Source: Macquaria australasica (Eukaryota; Chordata; Actinopteri; Centrarchiformes; Percichthyidae). Taken from it: a stretch of DNA of 64,000 bases. Under the pieces are notes generated by a model that was not told where the DNA came from, did no database searches, and saw nothing but the letters and a program-made list of their open reading frames with translations. Position numbers and translations under genes: made by a program. The stretch spans positions 1,077,501 through 1,141,500 of the forward strand of contig SEMN01000059.1 in the NCBI GenBank assembly GCA_005408345.1, written 5' to 3'. Below, piece by piece: positions 24,601 to 37,776 of the stretch (position 1 is its first letter; each line of letters opens with the position of its first letter).

Positions 24601-27600
24601 AGGTGGTCCAGGGATTTTTTTTTTGTTTTTTTGTTTTTTTGACAAATTACAAAGCTATCCTTCCCGTGTCCTTCCCACCAAACATTTTTACTGCACAGGG
24701 TTTGCCCGTTTCGAATGAGAGGAGACTCCCGCTGAGCTGGTACTCCAAATGTGATTTTAGAGCCTTTGGAACATAGCAGGAAATTATATATTAGGTTTGA
24801 TTGAGAGATTGTCATAGTTTGTGCAGCTGTGGTGGAAAAACAATCCTGTTTAAAGCTAGATTTGTGTTGGCCGCTAAAGTGCATTTTCTATTTCTATTTC
24901 AGAACAATAATTTCAAAGAGTGATAAGTCCAATCATTATTTGGCGCTATATCCTTTAACACTCAAATGACAGAGACAGAAGACAATATGTTAGACATTAT
25001 TGGTATTGGATTCAGTCATCTATGTGAGAGGAGGAATTGGGAGCACTGGGCAGATTGTTGCTCCTTGACAGATGAGGTCTGTCTACCTTTCAAACTGTTC
25101 ACAGAGCTGTAAAACAGACCTATTGAACACAGACGAGCTTGAACCAATTCAGTGCGACACTCCGAAAATCACAGTGGGCCAAACATAATGGAGTCCTCCC
25201 CGCTGCACCTGATCCAGCCCTCATCCAGTGCATATTGCGCCGGTTCAGAGAGGGTTTAAAATATACACACAAGATACTGGTAAAGAAAAACAAACCCAAG
25301 AATCCACACACCGCAACATCTCTTTACTCTTTTACATATAAGTGCATAATCAAAGTAAATAAGTTTTAAAGTAAGAGGACCCAGAAACTCATGAGTTTAT
25401 CTAACTAGGTCACCATCTAAACGCATGCAGTGCCCTTGGTGCTGCTTGAAATAGACTCAGACAGTGCTCCTTTAAACCTAAGACTTCTCCACAACCTTTG
25501 AAATATACCAAGTCAATGGGAATTTAAACATAAAGGAGTTAGGTTATATGGTACACTGACAGTAGAAGATACAATTTTTTCTTAACAACGAAATAACATT
25601 TGGTCAGGATCTTGATTTTTTTTTTTATAGATGTTTATATATCTTAATTTGGGTGTAAAAAATAAATTCAGTTCAGAAGCAAACTAGTAGCAACAAAAAA
25701 TAAACCTTATTCCACAGATTGAGATGATTGCCTTCTGGTTTTTTTCTTTTTCTTTTTTTTTTTTCCATAATGCAATGCTGAGCTTCACAGTATTTTAGCT
25801 CTACAATATGAGAGCTGATGGGAATCTAGAAAGGACAGTGCTGGTGGAGGGAGGCTTACTGCAGCTAAGCCACACGATTTGGTTGACTTTCCTTGGAGTG
25901 ATCACCACAGCGCAGGTGAAGCTGTTATCTTTTGCTGCCACGTGTAGCAGAAATGAAATTACTCAAGCTGCTCAAAATCAACTTGTGATGAGTAAGAGGT
26001 TAGGGTCCTTTCAAACATGCAGTATCTGTCTTGGGGCAGTCACCCTGTTAACCTTCAGTCTAACGTGCATGCATTTGTGTAGCACTAGTTTATGTTAGCA
26101 TGTTTTTTTTTTCATAGTTTGTTTATAATTGAGTTGACAGCGCCTGATTAGTGTGCCTATAACCATTTTGATATATTCAGTGACACAACTTTGCTAGTGA
26201 ATCATAATGACATTTGCATGATGTGCACAGTTGTGAATATTCATGAGAAAAAGGCTCGGCGAGATGAAAAAAAAAAAGCACTGTCTAAATTTGTCACTTC
26301 AGCTGCAGTTTGTGGCCTGTGTGCTCCTGTACAGTAACTGTCAGTACAGTGCGTCGGAGTAATTTCATCAGTTATTTTTAAAACCAGACAACAAAGATAA
26401 AATGAGATGCCTGATTTGGAAAAAGAAGCCATATTATATTTAGGATTTGATTCCTCCGTATGTCTCAGCACTATAATGATATTCAACTAAATCTTCTTAC
26501 ATTACACATCTTGAATATAAGACATTGTCAGCCGGTTTTGTAGGTATAGTACAGAATGACCTTTTGCCTTCCCTCAGGGCTCTGAAATTGCAAGGGTCCA
26601 AGAGTGGTCCTAAGCAGTATTTTATCTCCGTCCTGTGACAAGTTCAATCAGTCAGTCTATTACCTTACCCTATAAATCAGGGGCAAAACAGGACTTACAG
26701 CCCGGATTTTTTTTTAAATAAATGGGACATTAAGTCTATATCAATTTAATCTCACTGTCCATAGTCTATCCTCATATTAATTGATCTTAAGTTTGTATTT
26801 CTCCAAATATATTTTTCTAGTGGAATATCTTGTGCTTTAACCTGACTGACATCTGCATACAGTCTGTGCTGCAACATTGTGCTCCACCTACATTACATTT
26901 ACATTAAATATGACTCATATCAATTTACTCACCTCTGTTATAGATATGTATTAAGACTGGCCCTAATTAAATCTGATCTGAAAGATTTATGTCAAGGAAT
27001 ATTCCCACTGAGACGACTTTTTTTTTTTCCCCTATTGAAACTAGAAACGCTTTTGAACAGAGTACAGTAGTCCCAAACTCCTTGGTCAGCACTATGTTAG
27101 CCCTCTTTTTCCCATTATTGTAACAGCAGTGAAGAAAATACTGTGCATAACAAGATATTGAAAGTGAAAAAAAATAGGATACAGATTAAATGGTACACAT
27201 TTACAATTTAGATTTAGCCCGACTAGTTACTTGAGATGTGTGGATGAAGATCTGGTGTGAGAATGTAAGGTAGTGGTAAAAGCAGGAGACCTTTGAAGGA
27301 GAGACTGAAGCTAACTGCTAATGAGGTATGATACTGCCTCCTGGCAGCAGCCTCAGACTGCATCAAAGACTACATCAGACCAAACAAGGCTTTAAAATTA
27401 ATGAGTAGCTTTGTCTCTGAGGGGTAATTTTCCATCATCAGCATTGGCAAACCCCATTGTCAGGAGTGAAGCAGAAGACAGCACAGCATTGTTGCTGTGT
27501 GCATTTATCCTCATTAATTCACAGATCACAGTAGGTCTGCTCCTGGTAATTCTCACTTTTTTGTCAGGGGATTTTCCTCAGGGTATTGGTCATATAGCTC

Positions 27601-30600
27601 TCCAGAGAAAATGGGGGTATTTAGGTTAGCTTGTTTGCCAAATGCCCTGAGGGCCCCGCTGTCAGATCAAAGGGGGTCTGGCCTATTAGGACTTGACGTG
27701 TAACAAATATTGATAAAGGTCTCACTTGCAGCTGCTCGATTAATCATGGCAACATCTTTAAAGGAGCTTTGCTGATTTCACTAGTGTAATGATTTTTTAT
27801 TGTTTTTTTCAGATAAGAACAGACAGAGCATGAGACAGGTGCATCCAGGAATGCTTTTCATTTTAACAGGCTCTCCGGTTTGACTTTTCTGCAACAAATT
27901 GCACTACTTCGTTGAAATGAGAAATATATTGAGCATGAGCACCCCTAATGCTTGCCTTCAATTGCAGTCTGAGTCTGCGTCACTACCCCCAATAAGCTCG
28001 CGGGCAGTGGAACTTTTACTGAAATATCCCATAATTGCCCATTCTCATGGATGATATAAGTCAAGTTATTCCACTATAAAATGAGGCATGTAATAAACTT
28101 GTGTGAATATGTTCATTTCAGCCAAGACTCCTCTCTCGTCTAATATAGTGCCATTTGCATGCTTCACAGCTTTTTGGCCAGTAAGACTATTTACAGTATG
28201 CATGTACAGTGAGAAAAAGGAAATACTGTGATGCTGCCAACCCTTAAAGCCTTTTCTTCTACTTTCAAAATAATAATAATGATCTACTTTTTGCCTCTAC
28301 CTCCCACACTAAATCGCCTACACTGTGCACTGTAGTCTCTTTAAGCTGTATTCCGTCCATGTTACCGAGGTTATTTGATGGCTACAGGTCACATTTGCAT
28401 TTCATGCAGCAACATACTGTAGTGTGTGCAACCGCAGAGTAACAAAACCAGAAAGTTCATGTTCAAGCTTCAGTGGCAACAAGCATCTGCCCTGCTGAGG
28501 TGTCCTTAGCAGACTCTGAATCTTTAATAGTTCTGACGTTGCTGTTCTGTATCTGACCCTGTGCACTGACCTCCCTGTGGAGGAAGCGAGTGAAAAGTTG
28601 AATTGTTTTTTCAGGGATCAATAGAGTATCTCAGCAGAATTGACAGTAAAGATGCGTAAACTGCAGTCTGTTTTGCTTTGGTTACCCTTTTCCCCCAATT
28701 TCAGCTTTCGGTATTTTTTTATTTCCTAGATTCAAGCTACGTACACTACTTTGGGAATTCATACCTGGAGTTTGAGGGTATTGACCTCAGCGCACTCAAT
28801 AACATTACAGTGAGATTTCAAACTCAAGTGGCCCAGGGAACTATACTTTATGCGGACCAAGGACCTGCTAACGGTGATTTCCTTTTCATGAAACTCTTCA
28901 TCCTGGATGGAATCTTGCAGGTAAAAACTCAAGTTAAATAGTAATCATGCATGATTATTTGCTAGTTTTGTAGTCACTACACCAATTTTCCTCATGTTTG
29001 CCCAGGAAAGTCAACTATTGCACGGTCAATTTATATAGTTCATAGAGCAGTAACATGAAAAAAAAATGTTTAAACTCTCTCTCAAATGTTTCAGTATGCC
29101 TTTTGCTGTAACGAAGAGGAAGAGGTTACACGGATGAGTACATTAGTTCATGTTGATGATGGCAAGGTTCACATTGTTAACATCAGGTATGTTCTTCTTT
29201 TATATTCAGTTAATCTTGTGGGTGTGAATGTTCAGATCTGTGTTGTGGTCAATTCATGTTCAGCTTGTTTATAGAAAAAGAAATGCCACTGAAATGTGAG
29301 AGAGAGAAAAAAAACATGTTATATCAGAAGTAAATAAGATCCAATTTAATTTTACAGCTTTTAATTTGCAGGGTGTATTACAAAGACATCAACCCAGATG
29401 CAGTGTGTTATGTCTCTGCTTCAGGCAAGAATATATTTTCCATTGAGAAAAACGAATCACATTCACGATAAGCTACTTAGTAATATACAAATTTTGTTCA
29501 AATAGTGTTTAGCACCTCAGGTGGTATTAACTTGATCTCCAGTTATCCACTCATTTCAAGTGTGGCAGGGTTTTTTTTAGGGAAGGGCTGTAACTAATAC
29601 CGAGGAAATATATATAATTGGCAGGAATCACCAGACTGAGGATTCAGATTTTATTACGGATGGGCAAATGGGCTTACATTTTAAAGAACTAAAACAAACG
29701 TCAGAATGTGCCTATTAAAATGCATTAGTGATCACTGACCATGTTTTATTGGCTGTTCTAAAGTCTTCATTTGCAGTTTTTCATTACGAAAAGATTAACA
29801 AGCAAGAGCCGAGCACAAAATCAATGTTTAAATGATTTAAAGAGAGGCTGTGGCCCCTTTAGTTATATTGTTCCTAAGCCTATGTGCAATCTTGCTGCCA
29901 GTCCTCTCCATTATATTCTGACATGAGAAAGATTGTGGTTCAGTTTCAAGACACAAAGTTTATTATGTATGAGCTGGAAGCTGAAACAAAGTGGCTAATG
30001 TTCAACTCATATCAAATCAGTTTACTTTGCATTCAAGGAGAGAGTATAGAGACTTTATTCTACTTTGAAAATAGGCCATTTCATCATTTTGTAGCAGAAG
30101 TTCTGTTTGGGCAAAGATAATAATTTGTAAAACACAGTGAAAGAAATGAATTAAAGTTTTCTGAAAATGAAATTTTAAAAGGGATGAAATGAAACAAAGA
30201 TAAAAGCTAAGGTGCTGAAGGTGATTATGAACATACTGTGCCAAAGGTGAGCAAATTATTTCCTGTCAAAGCAAAGCTGACTGGGAAGGTTGCCTCATGT
30301 TTCTTGGCAAAAAGCTGCTCTGCCCTAATAATGCAAGTGCATCTAGAAAGGCCTATCAGGTTTAAGGGGCTACAAGGCTCCACCCCTGGTTTTCTTTTTG
30401 CAAGAAAAATACAACAGCGGTGCGAATCAATCATAATGTTCTGTAGCAACCCCTTGGAGACACTGCAAGAAAGAGAGCTGTCATAACTAGAGGGTTGGGA
30501 GTATGGAAAAATGGTTCCTGGTGTCACAAAGCAAATTCTTTGTAATTGTCTGATGGCCGAGTCCGTCCATCTTTGTCTGATTTGACCCAGAGCTACAACA

Positions 30601-33016
30601 CCATGGCCATCCTCAACGTCACCGCCTAACTCATTATAGACTTTTAATATATCTTCCCGTCAAAGACGCTTTTCAATATGTTAAATAGAAACCCAGTGGG
30701 GCTGACTTCTCAAGGACAGTGAGCACAGTGCCCTCTGGCTGCTGGCCAGGCCGCTCTGGCAGACTGCTTCTAAATTAACCGCTTCTCCACGCTGGCTCTA
30801 GAGGAAGGACTTATGCAGCTCGGAGTTAGTGCCCCGAGTGTTTAGCCGGCATATGCATCAGCCTGCAAAGTACAGGCTTAACAAATCAGACTAGATTGCT
30901 TCGTGGACCTCCTAACTTCCACTCGGGGAACAAGGGGTATCAGGAGACACTGGAGAGGAGACTGTGCATCTGTGGCCTGAGTACCCTCAAGCTGCAGATG
31001 GTTAGTCCAGAATCTGCACTTAGGTAATTATCTGCTGTCCCCTGTTGTTTCAAAGTGGAGAATTGGTTTTTGAAATCTATGAATGGCTGTGGGGTGGGTC
31101 CAAAATAGTTGTGTGAAGGCGTATAAGTTACCTAGAGAAAACAAAATGGAGTTTGGCAGTAGCACCTCAGAAAAGGATTGTGATTAATGAATAAATCAAC
31201 AGAGTAAACAAAACAATTACATGCATTTACCAAAGTTTTTAAATCTCAGCATTCAGTGTTCCACTCTACTTCTCAGTCAACTATTAACATTTACTTTGTG
31301 TATCACTACACACATAGGAGTTCAAATTATCTGCAAGATGGAGTTGCGGGTCTCTATTGCCACAGTCTCAAAGGCATTTGTCCTGAAAATGTTTTATTTC
31401 GAAGCCATAGAAAACTTTTTTTCTTATTATCAACTTCTTGCATAAGACTTTTTTTTCTAATTTGTGGTGTCAAACAAGTCATAATGTCAGCTTGAACTTG
31501 ATTTCTTGAAATCGGATACATTCTGTTTTTGTCAAGGCCACAAAAGGCTGTTCCTTTTTAACTTGTAGGAGTGCATGGACAATTTTGAGATTGTCACAAG
31601 TTTCTAAAGAGAGAGAACAGAGACACTTATGTGCTTATGTGAAAATGAGAACTGAAAGACCCCTTGGTCCAAAAGACATGTTGAAAACATTTAATTTAGG
31701 ACAACTAGTATACTTGTGCTTGTTATACATTTGACATCAAGTGTTCATACTCTTTTGTAGGCAGCACATGACCCCTTGTGAAGCAGAGCTAACTCTTTCT
31801 GGTCATGAGAAGATCAAAAGTACTGCAAGTAATTACTGGTTGGGACACGTGATACAAAGAATAAACCACGTCTTCACAGGTGGCCTGCCACAACAATATC
31901 AACCCAATCAGGTAAGGCATCTAAGTACTGTGTGGTTTCTCAACTAAGGACTGAAATCTTAAGGTTCTGAAAGACATACATGCTTAAAAGTTGTATGAAG
32001 GTTACATAATGTAGCGCTAAAATTGCATCATAATAAAAAACTGTAAAAGATGGGAAAGAACTGCTAAAAACAATCAATTGTCTAAATAAAATATCGTTTT
32101 TTTTGTCCTTAGAGAGCAAAACCTTTCCACAACTATTCTGGCTGCATTGAAATAATTGAAATGAATAAACTGAGGAGCTTTTACACATCTGATGCCATCG
32201 CCAGCAGCAACGTAGACCAATGCAGGTAAAGTCTCTGAATTCTATAAAAATCAATGGCTTCATTGTGATCTCTTCTTTTGATATCATTTTCACCTGACAT
32301 TTGTTGTTTTTTGTCAGTAAAACATGGCATTTAGTTTTCCTGGGCTCATGCACAAAAACTCACACAAGAAGAATTACCCCAACACATTTACACACTTGTG
32401 TGTTAATATTTTGATAGGTAGATCATTTATAAAACAAGCACCAGTTGTCACATTTTGCCTTTTCTGATGCAGTGGGGAAAATCTGACCACTTATTGTGTT
32501 AAATAGCACTTGATTTTTCCTCTCTTGCTGGGATTGTCATCAGAAATATATCTACTTGGTAAATGACTGCACTTTATATTTACCTCTCATTTAATGGGTA
32601 AAATTAGCTGCACAAGAATCTAGTTCATATCTTTAGCCTTAAAAGCAAACAAATATAATGTTAAATTGGATTTTTGTCCACTCAAACTACTCAAACTTTT
32701 GTCCAATTTTACAGATACACTTTGTATGCCATAGAAGCCTCCACAACAAGTTTGACAACTAAATCAACCACCTCTGACACAGTGAACACAACAACAATGG
32801 CAGTTCCCACACAAACGCCAAAACATCCTCTGCATGAACCTCAAGTTTGCCGTGACGGTCTTTGCCGCAACGGAGGAACATGTCATCAGCTGCAGCTGCC
32901 TGGTGGAGCTCTGCCTTCCTGTCACTGCCCGCTTCATTTTACTGGAACTTTTTGTGAGAAAGGTAGGCTTGGAAATTTTGGGGGTTTTAGCTGACAGTGT
33001 CTCCCAGTTTTTATAC

Positions 33017-33095
<79 letters not shown>

Positions 33096-36000
33096 CAGTA
33101 CAAAGCTTAAAAATTTACTGTACTGTGACCTCCACAGTGCTATCATCAAGAGCCAGCCAACAAATTATGTTGGTTAATATATGCTGAGCCTCTTTGGCTA
33201 ATAGGTTTCACTATGAGGGAGAATAGAGTCAGCTGCAATAGGAATTTTGAGTGATGTGAATTATTCAGGATATGATTAATGAAATGAAAGATCCATATAA
33301 GCAGCTTGAACCATCGCTGTGTGTCCATGTTCAACCTCCTACGCTCAATTGACAATGAGAGTACGACCTTGCAGTACATGCTCAACATTCAGCTAAAGCT
33401 CTCCACCCTGTCCCCACCAAAAATATTTATTTTGTACCAACCATTCCGACGCTAATATTAAGGAGACAGCAGTACTAGACACACATACTAAGGAGTTTTT
33501 CCTTTGCAGATTTCTTGTCAGTGCACTTATGATGTAGCTACTGACGTCCCTTTCTACCTCTCTTGCCATGCATGATAAGCTCTGACAGTGGAGAAAACAG
33601 CATCCTGTATTTTGCTATTGTCGTCATTCTCTGTCGGTGACAGCATTAATACTGGAGTTGTGAATTAATTGCTTGTGTGCTTCATAAACAAGCCAAGCTG
33701 CTCAAAACTGAGACATCTGAGACATTTCAGATGTTTGGTTACATTAGCCATGTTCACTCCCCTGCACTAGTATATGATTGATTGTTTCATTTTAATTACT
33801 AACATAGATTAAATATGTTCATAGGTAATTATTTTAAATCAACTATGGTACGTGCATTTGATTTACCTGTCTCTTGCTATGTAGGAGGATTTAGATACAG
33901 GTAATTATGATTGGAGTGCAAATTATTTCAAATTGACCGTTTCATATCTAGGCATGACATGCCTGTCAAGCTTTGGACTTCTCCACCACATGCTGGAGCT
34001 GTGTGCATGGGGCTGTAGTAAGAGCAATACTTGGCATTTAAAGAGTTTGGAGGTTGGTGGTGGGTTTTTTCAGCCTTTCCAAAACCAAAAACACAAAAGC
34101 AGATAGGAGAGGATAACAGTAGCCACCAAATGTCACATGTGCTGTACATTTGAAGCAGTGGATTCTTATTAGCATTACAAAGAGTCTCAATAATGAAAAC
34201 TGGATTGATCTTCACCTCCACAACTCCTGAACATGATTTAGGCTGATAGCATAATCTTGTATGTGCAGAATACATGTGAGTCTGACAGAATGCTGCTCAA
34301 AGCTAATGTTAACATGGCTTGAGCAGCCTGTGTGCACCTAACACCCTCATTTGACACCGCTGCCATGTGTTCTAAAAATGCTAATTTACAGGTTTAAATA
34401 ATCTACTGAAATGTTATTTGTCTCTCCAGGCACTGTAACAAAAATGATGCTATTTTTAAGACTTCACTCTCATTTGTTTTTCCCGTGGGAGACGGCTACG
34501 TCGAGGAAAGCGGTGCCCCCCCTCTGCTTCCATGACAGACATACTGCTTTGCTGAGCCAATTATTAAAGATGTTTTGGCCAACTTCTAAACAGCTAGTAG
34601 ATAATAAGGAATATGAATCATTCATTGATTAATTCAGTCATTTATTGATTCATTAATTTCTCTATTGTAGCTTTCAGGTTCAGAAAAGGGTAATTAATGT
34701 GCCATAAAATATCATCACGTGTGACTGGAGCACATTAACCAGTTGCATGGACATATGGCCTGTGTGACAATGTGCGAGCTTAAGGCTAACCTTACTAACT
34801 GAAAATTAACCCTGATAACCCAAAGATGCAGTGATGTAATAATGCATAATAACCAAATATATACAGAAAATTCTCACCACCATACGTGTAAAATGAATCA
34901 GATGTTATGCTTGGTTTGATAATACATTCTCACAATTGTGTAATTTTATTTTTTTCCTAATTAATCATTTAAAAAAGAGTCATGGGATTTACCCTCAGCC
35001 TTTTCCTTCCATGACCATAAAGTTCCTGCTTATACCTCAAGTTGTCATACTCATAAACTTTTCCTTTAAATACCAGCAGTGGCCTTTTAGAGTCATTTTT
35101 GCTGAGTTTGAGGAATTGCTCCTCCTCAAAAGCAGTTCAGTCTCTCAGGTTTAACAGAGTGCAATCTCATATGCGCACTCATCCAGCGATATGCTTTGCA
35201 ACAGTAGTTCTGATAGCCCGCAGACAGAGTCCAGAGGCTGTTTACATGCTGACAAAGTCTGTGCATGTGTATTGCCACGGCAACTTTGCTGCGTGACAAC
35301 CTTGTCCTCACATCTTGTTGAACTAAGAATAGACATGAGGAGAATAAAGCACGTCACCCCTGCTCTCAGTTAATTATAGACATGTCATCCTAGCTAGTAA
35401 CTAATGATGTGTCCTAGCTGACATGTCATACAGTACGTATCTAAGAGAAATATCAGGATGCACATGAGTCTCTGCAGCCTCTTATATTATTGTCTAATCT
35501 GCTACTGATGTAATTAATGTTATTAATACATGTTCTAAGATGTAGCCTGGAATAGGTGATCATTTGGCTTGATATATAATGAAGAACATAGACTTATAAG
35601 CACTCTCCCAGGCTGTACATAAAAAAAATTATAATTAGGAAAATAGTCAAGTCAGTTTTATTTATATGGCACAAATTTGCCTTGCAATCTGTATAACACC
35701 CTCTATCTTCAGAGCCTTGGATCAGATTAGGAAAAACTCCCACTGATGTACAACTGTCACAGTATTTTGAATGCCAGTATTATGAAGGTGCATATTATAT
35801 TTGTTTGTTTGTTTGTTTACCATGGGCAATACAGATGAACATTGTTACGTAGGAGAAGGGAAGGTAACACATGTAATATACAGTATGGAGGGTGTATAGC
35901 TGAAGCTAATTTGTAGCCCCCACCCCTGGTTAGCCTTTTACATACATGCATAAAACAACTAAAGAAATCAATAAAATAGGTTCAGTATAAAAGCTATAAA

Positions 36001-37735
36001 TCAGATAAATGTTTGCATGTCTCTGTGTGTCTATGTATTGTACATGAATGTTATGTGATATAGGGGCGAGAGTTATGTGAATGTGTTTTATGCTCTTTTA
36101 TACTCCTACTCCACTACAGCTGAGAAGGAAATATTGTACTTTTTACTCCACCACATTATATGTCAGCTGTAGTCACTTTGCAGATTAAGGTTTTGAATAC
36201 AAAACTGCACTGTTTGGTGCTGAGCAGATAGTGTACAGGGAGTTTTTAGAGCTTTTTCGCCAAACACGAAGCTGTGAGAGTGAACCAAAACAGACAAACA
36301 ATGAGCTGAAACTCTCTATAAAGCTCAGTAAAGCCGATGGGAGCTAAAGATTCGCGTGATAATTCTCTGTAGGGTCATCATTGCAAGTGACCCCTTTCAC
36401 ATTGTTGTCACATTAACATTTGAAACAAGTAAAATATCGATTATTGCCGATATAGTAACAATTTTGAATGCTGGACTCATAAAGTACTTGTAACAGAGTA
36501 GTTTTACATTGTGGTATTCCTACTTCCACCTAAGTAAAGAGTACTTCCTCCACCACTTCGTACACATACAGTATGTGACCAGTGGATCCTATATTCACTA
36601 GTCAGAGCTGGATTAACTCCCCTTTGTAGTTAAATGTCAGGTGTCATTATGTCAAATGTATTACTGGGACAGATTTACATTCTTTTCTCAGGTAGTATTA
36701 CACACAATGCCTGCACACATTTAATATATCACCATATCAGCTAAATCACTACAATGATATCATGTTTTTTTTTTTTCTTTTTAGCACACAAAGACTGTCA
36801 ATCCAAAGCAGCTTTCAGACTTGCTTCTCAATCAGATTTAGAAGGTATTTTATGTGCGGCCCGTACATGAGAAGCTTGACATGCGTGAGCTGGGAGTCTT
36901 GCTCTCTTATGTTTGGACCCTTGGGGCTACACCTCTGGTAGGGTGTGCCGTAATCCAGGGCAGTGTGAATTTGATATCTAGTAGCCAACCACAAGACAGG
37001 TTTTGTCAAGATAAAGCCAGTTCATCTGGGCATGTCGGAGTTTTGAGCTATGATAAACTGTCTCTTCAAGGAAGACACAGTAGGTCGAAGACCTTGCCAA
37101 AGACATTCTGTCAAGTATGTAAGCATTCAATTGAAAGCTAAGTGATAACAAAAATTAGTTACGGAGTAAATGGCTGCAAGGTAAGGAAGTAGGCAAAAAA
37201 GACGAAACCAGTGAGGCAGGAAATGATTCAGACTTGATCTGTATTGATCATGACCTTCTTCTACAGCTCATTACCTTATGTCCTTACTTCTCGTATATTT
37301 GAATAAAATGAAAGTTGAGAGCACAGGTTTGTCCCATTTATGTCTTTTCAACAACTTTTGCCTAACCACGACATCATTTTCTTTCTCATTTACAGCGCTT
37401 TTTTGTTGTTTTGGTGTAAACTATTTCCAAACCTGGCTTTGTCAAATTAGTTGCTTCTAAATTTTGTTGATATTTTGCGTTTACCTTCTCCAATCTAATC
37501 TGACCCCACTAAAAACCTGTATTCTTTTTGAACAATAGAAATACAGTTTTATTTGTGCATTTATAACAATATTCAACAGCAAAATGATAACAGGAGGTAC
37601 CTAATTGACTGATTAAATTTGATGTGTGTAATTTTAACGAAAATGAAATTATATAATATAAATTGTCCTTCAGTGCAGGTAATATTTTCATAGCTTAGGA
37701 CCAGAAAGAATCTTTCTTGTAAATGTAGTGAGGAG

Positions 37736-37776
<41 letters not shown>

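Larger units (their letters stand above)
23249..28729 (+). other. eys intron 9
   Basis: A 5.5-kb phase-1 intron separating the EGF array from LamG1. A composite repeat occupies 23311-24145. I found no long open frame that could be the extended region human EYS has at this point. The longest frames (24435-24776 and 25808-26098) have no recognisable features. The remainder is AT-rich unique-looking sequence. Confidence 0.75.

Noticed and set aside
24435..24884. Frames of about 110 residues on both strands in intron 9
   Set aside because: No recognisable domain. Neither fits a phase 1-1 exon that would lengthen the linker.
32834..33187. Open frame with a repeated Ile-Tyr segment
   Set aside because: It is the wrong frame of exon 14 read into the TA microsatellite.
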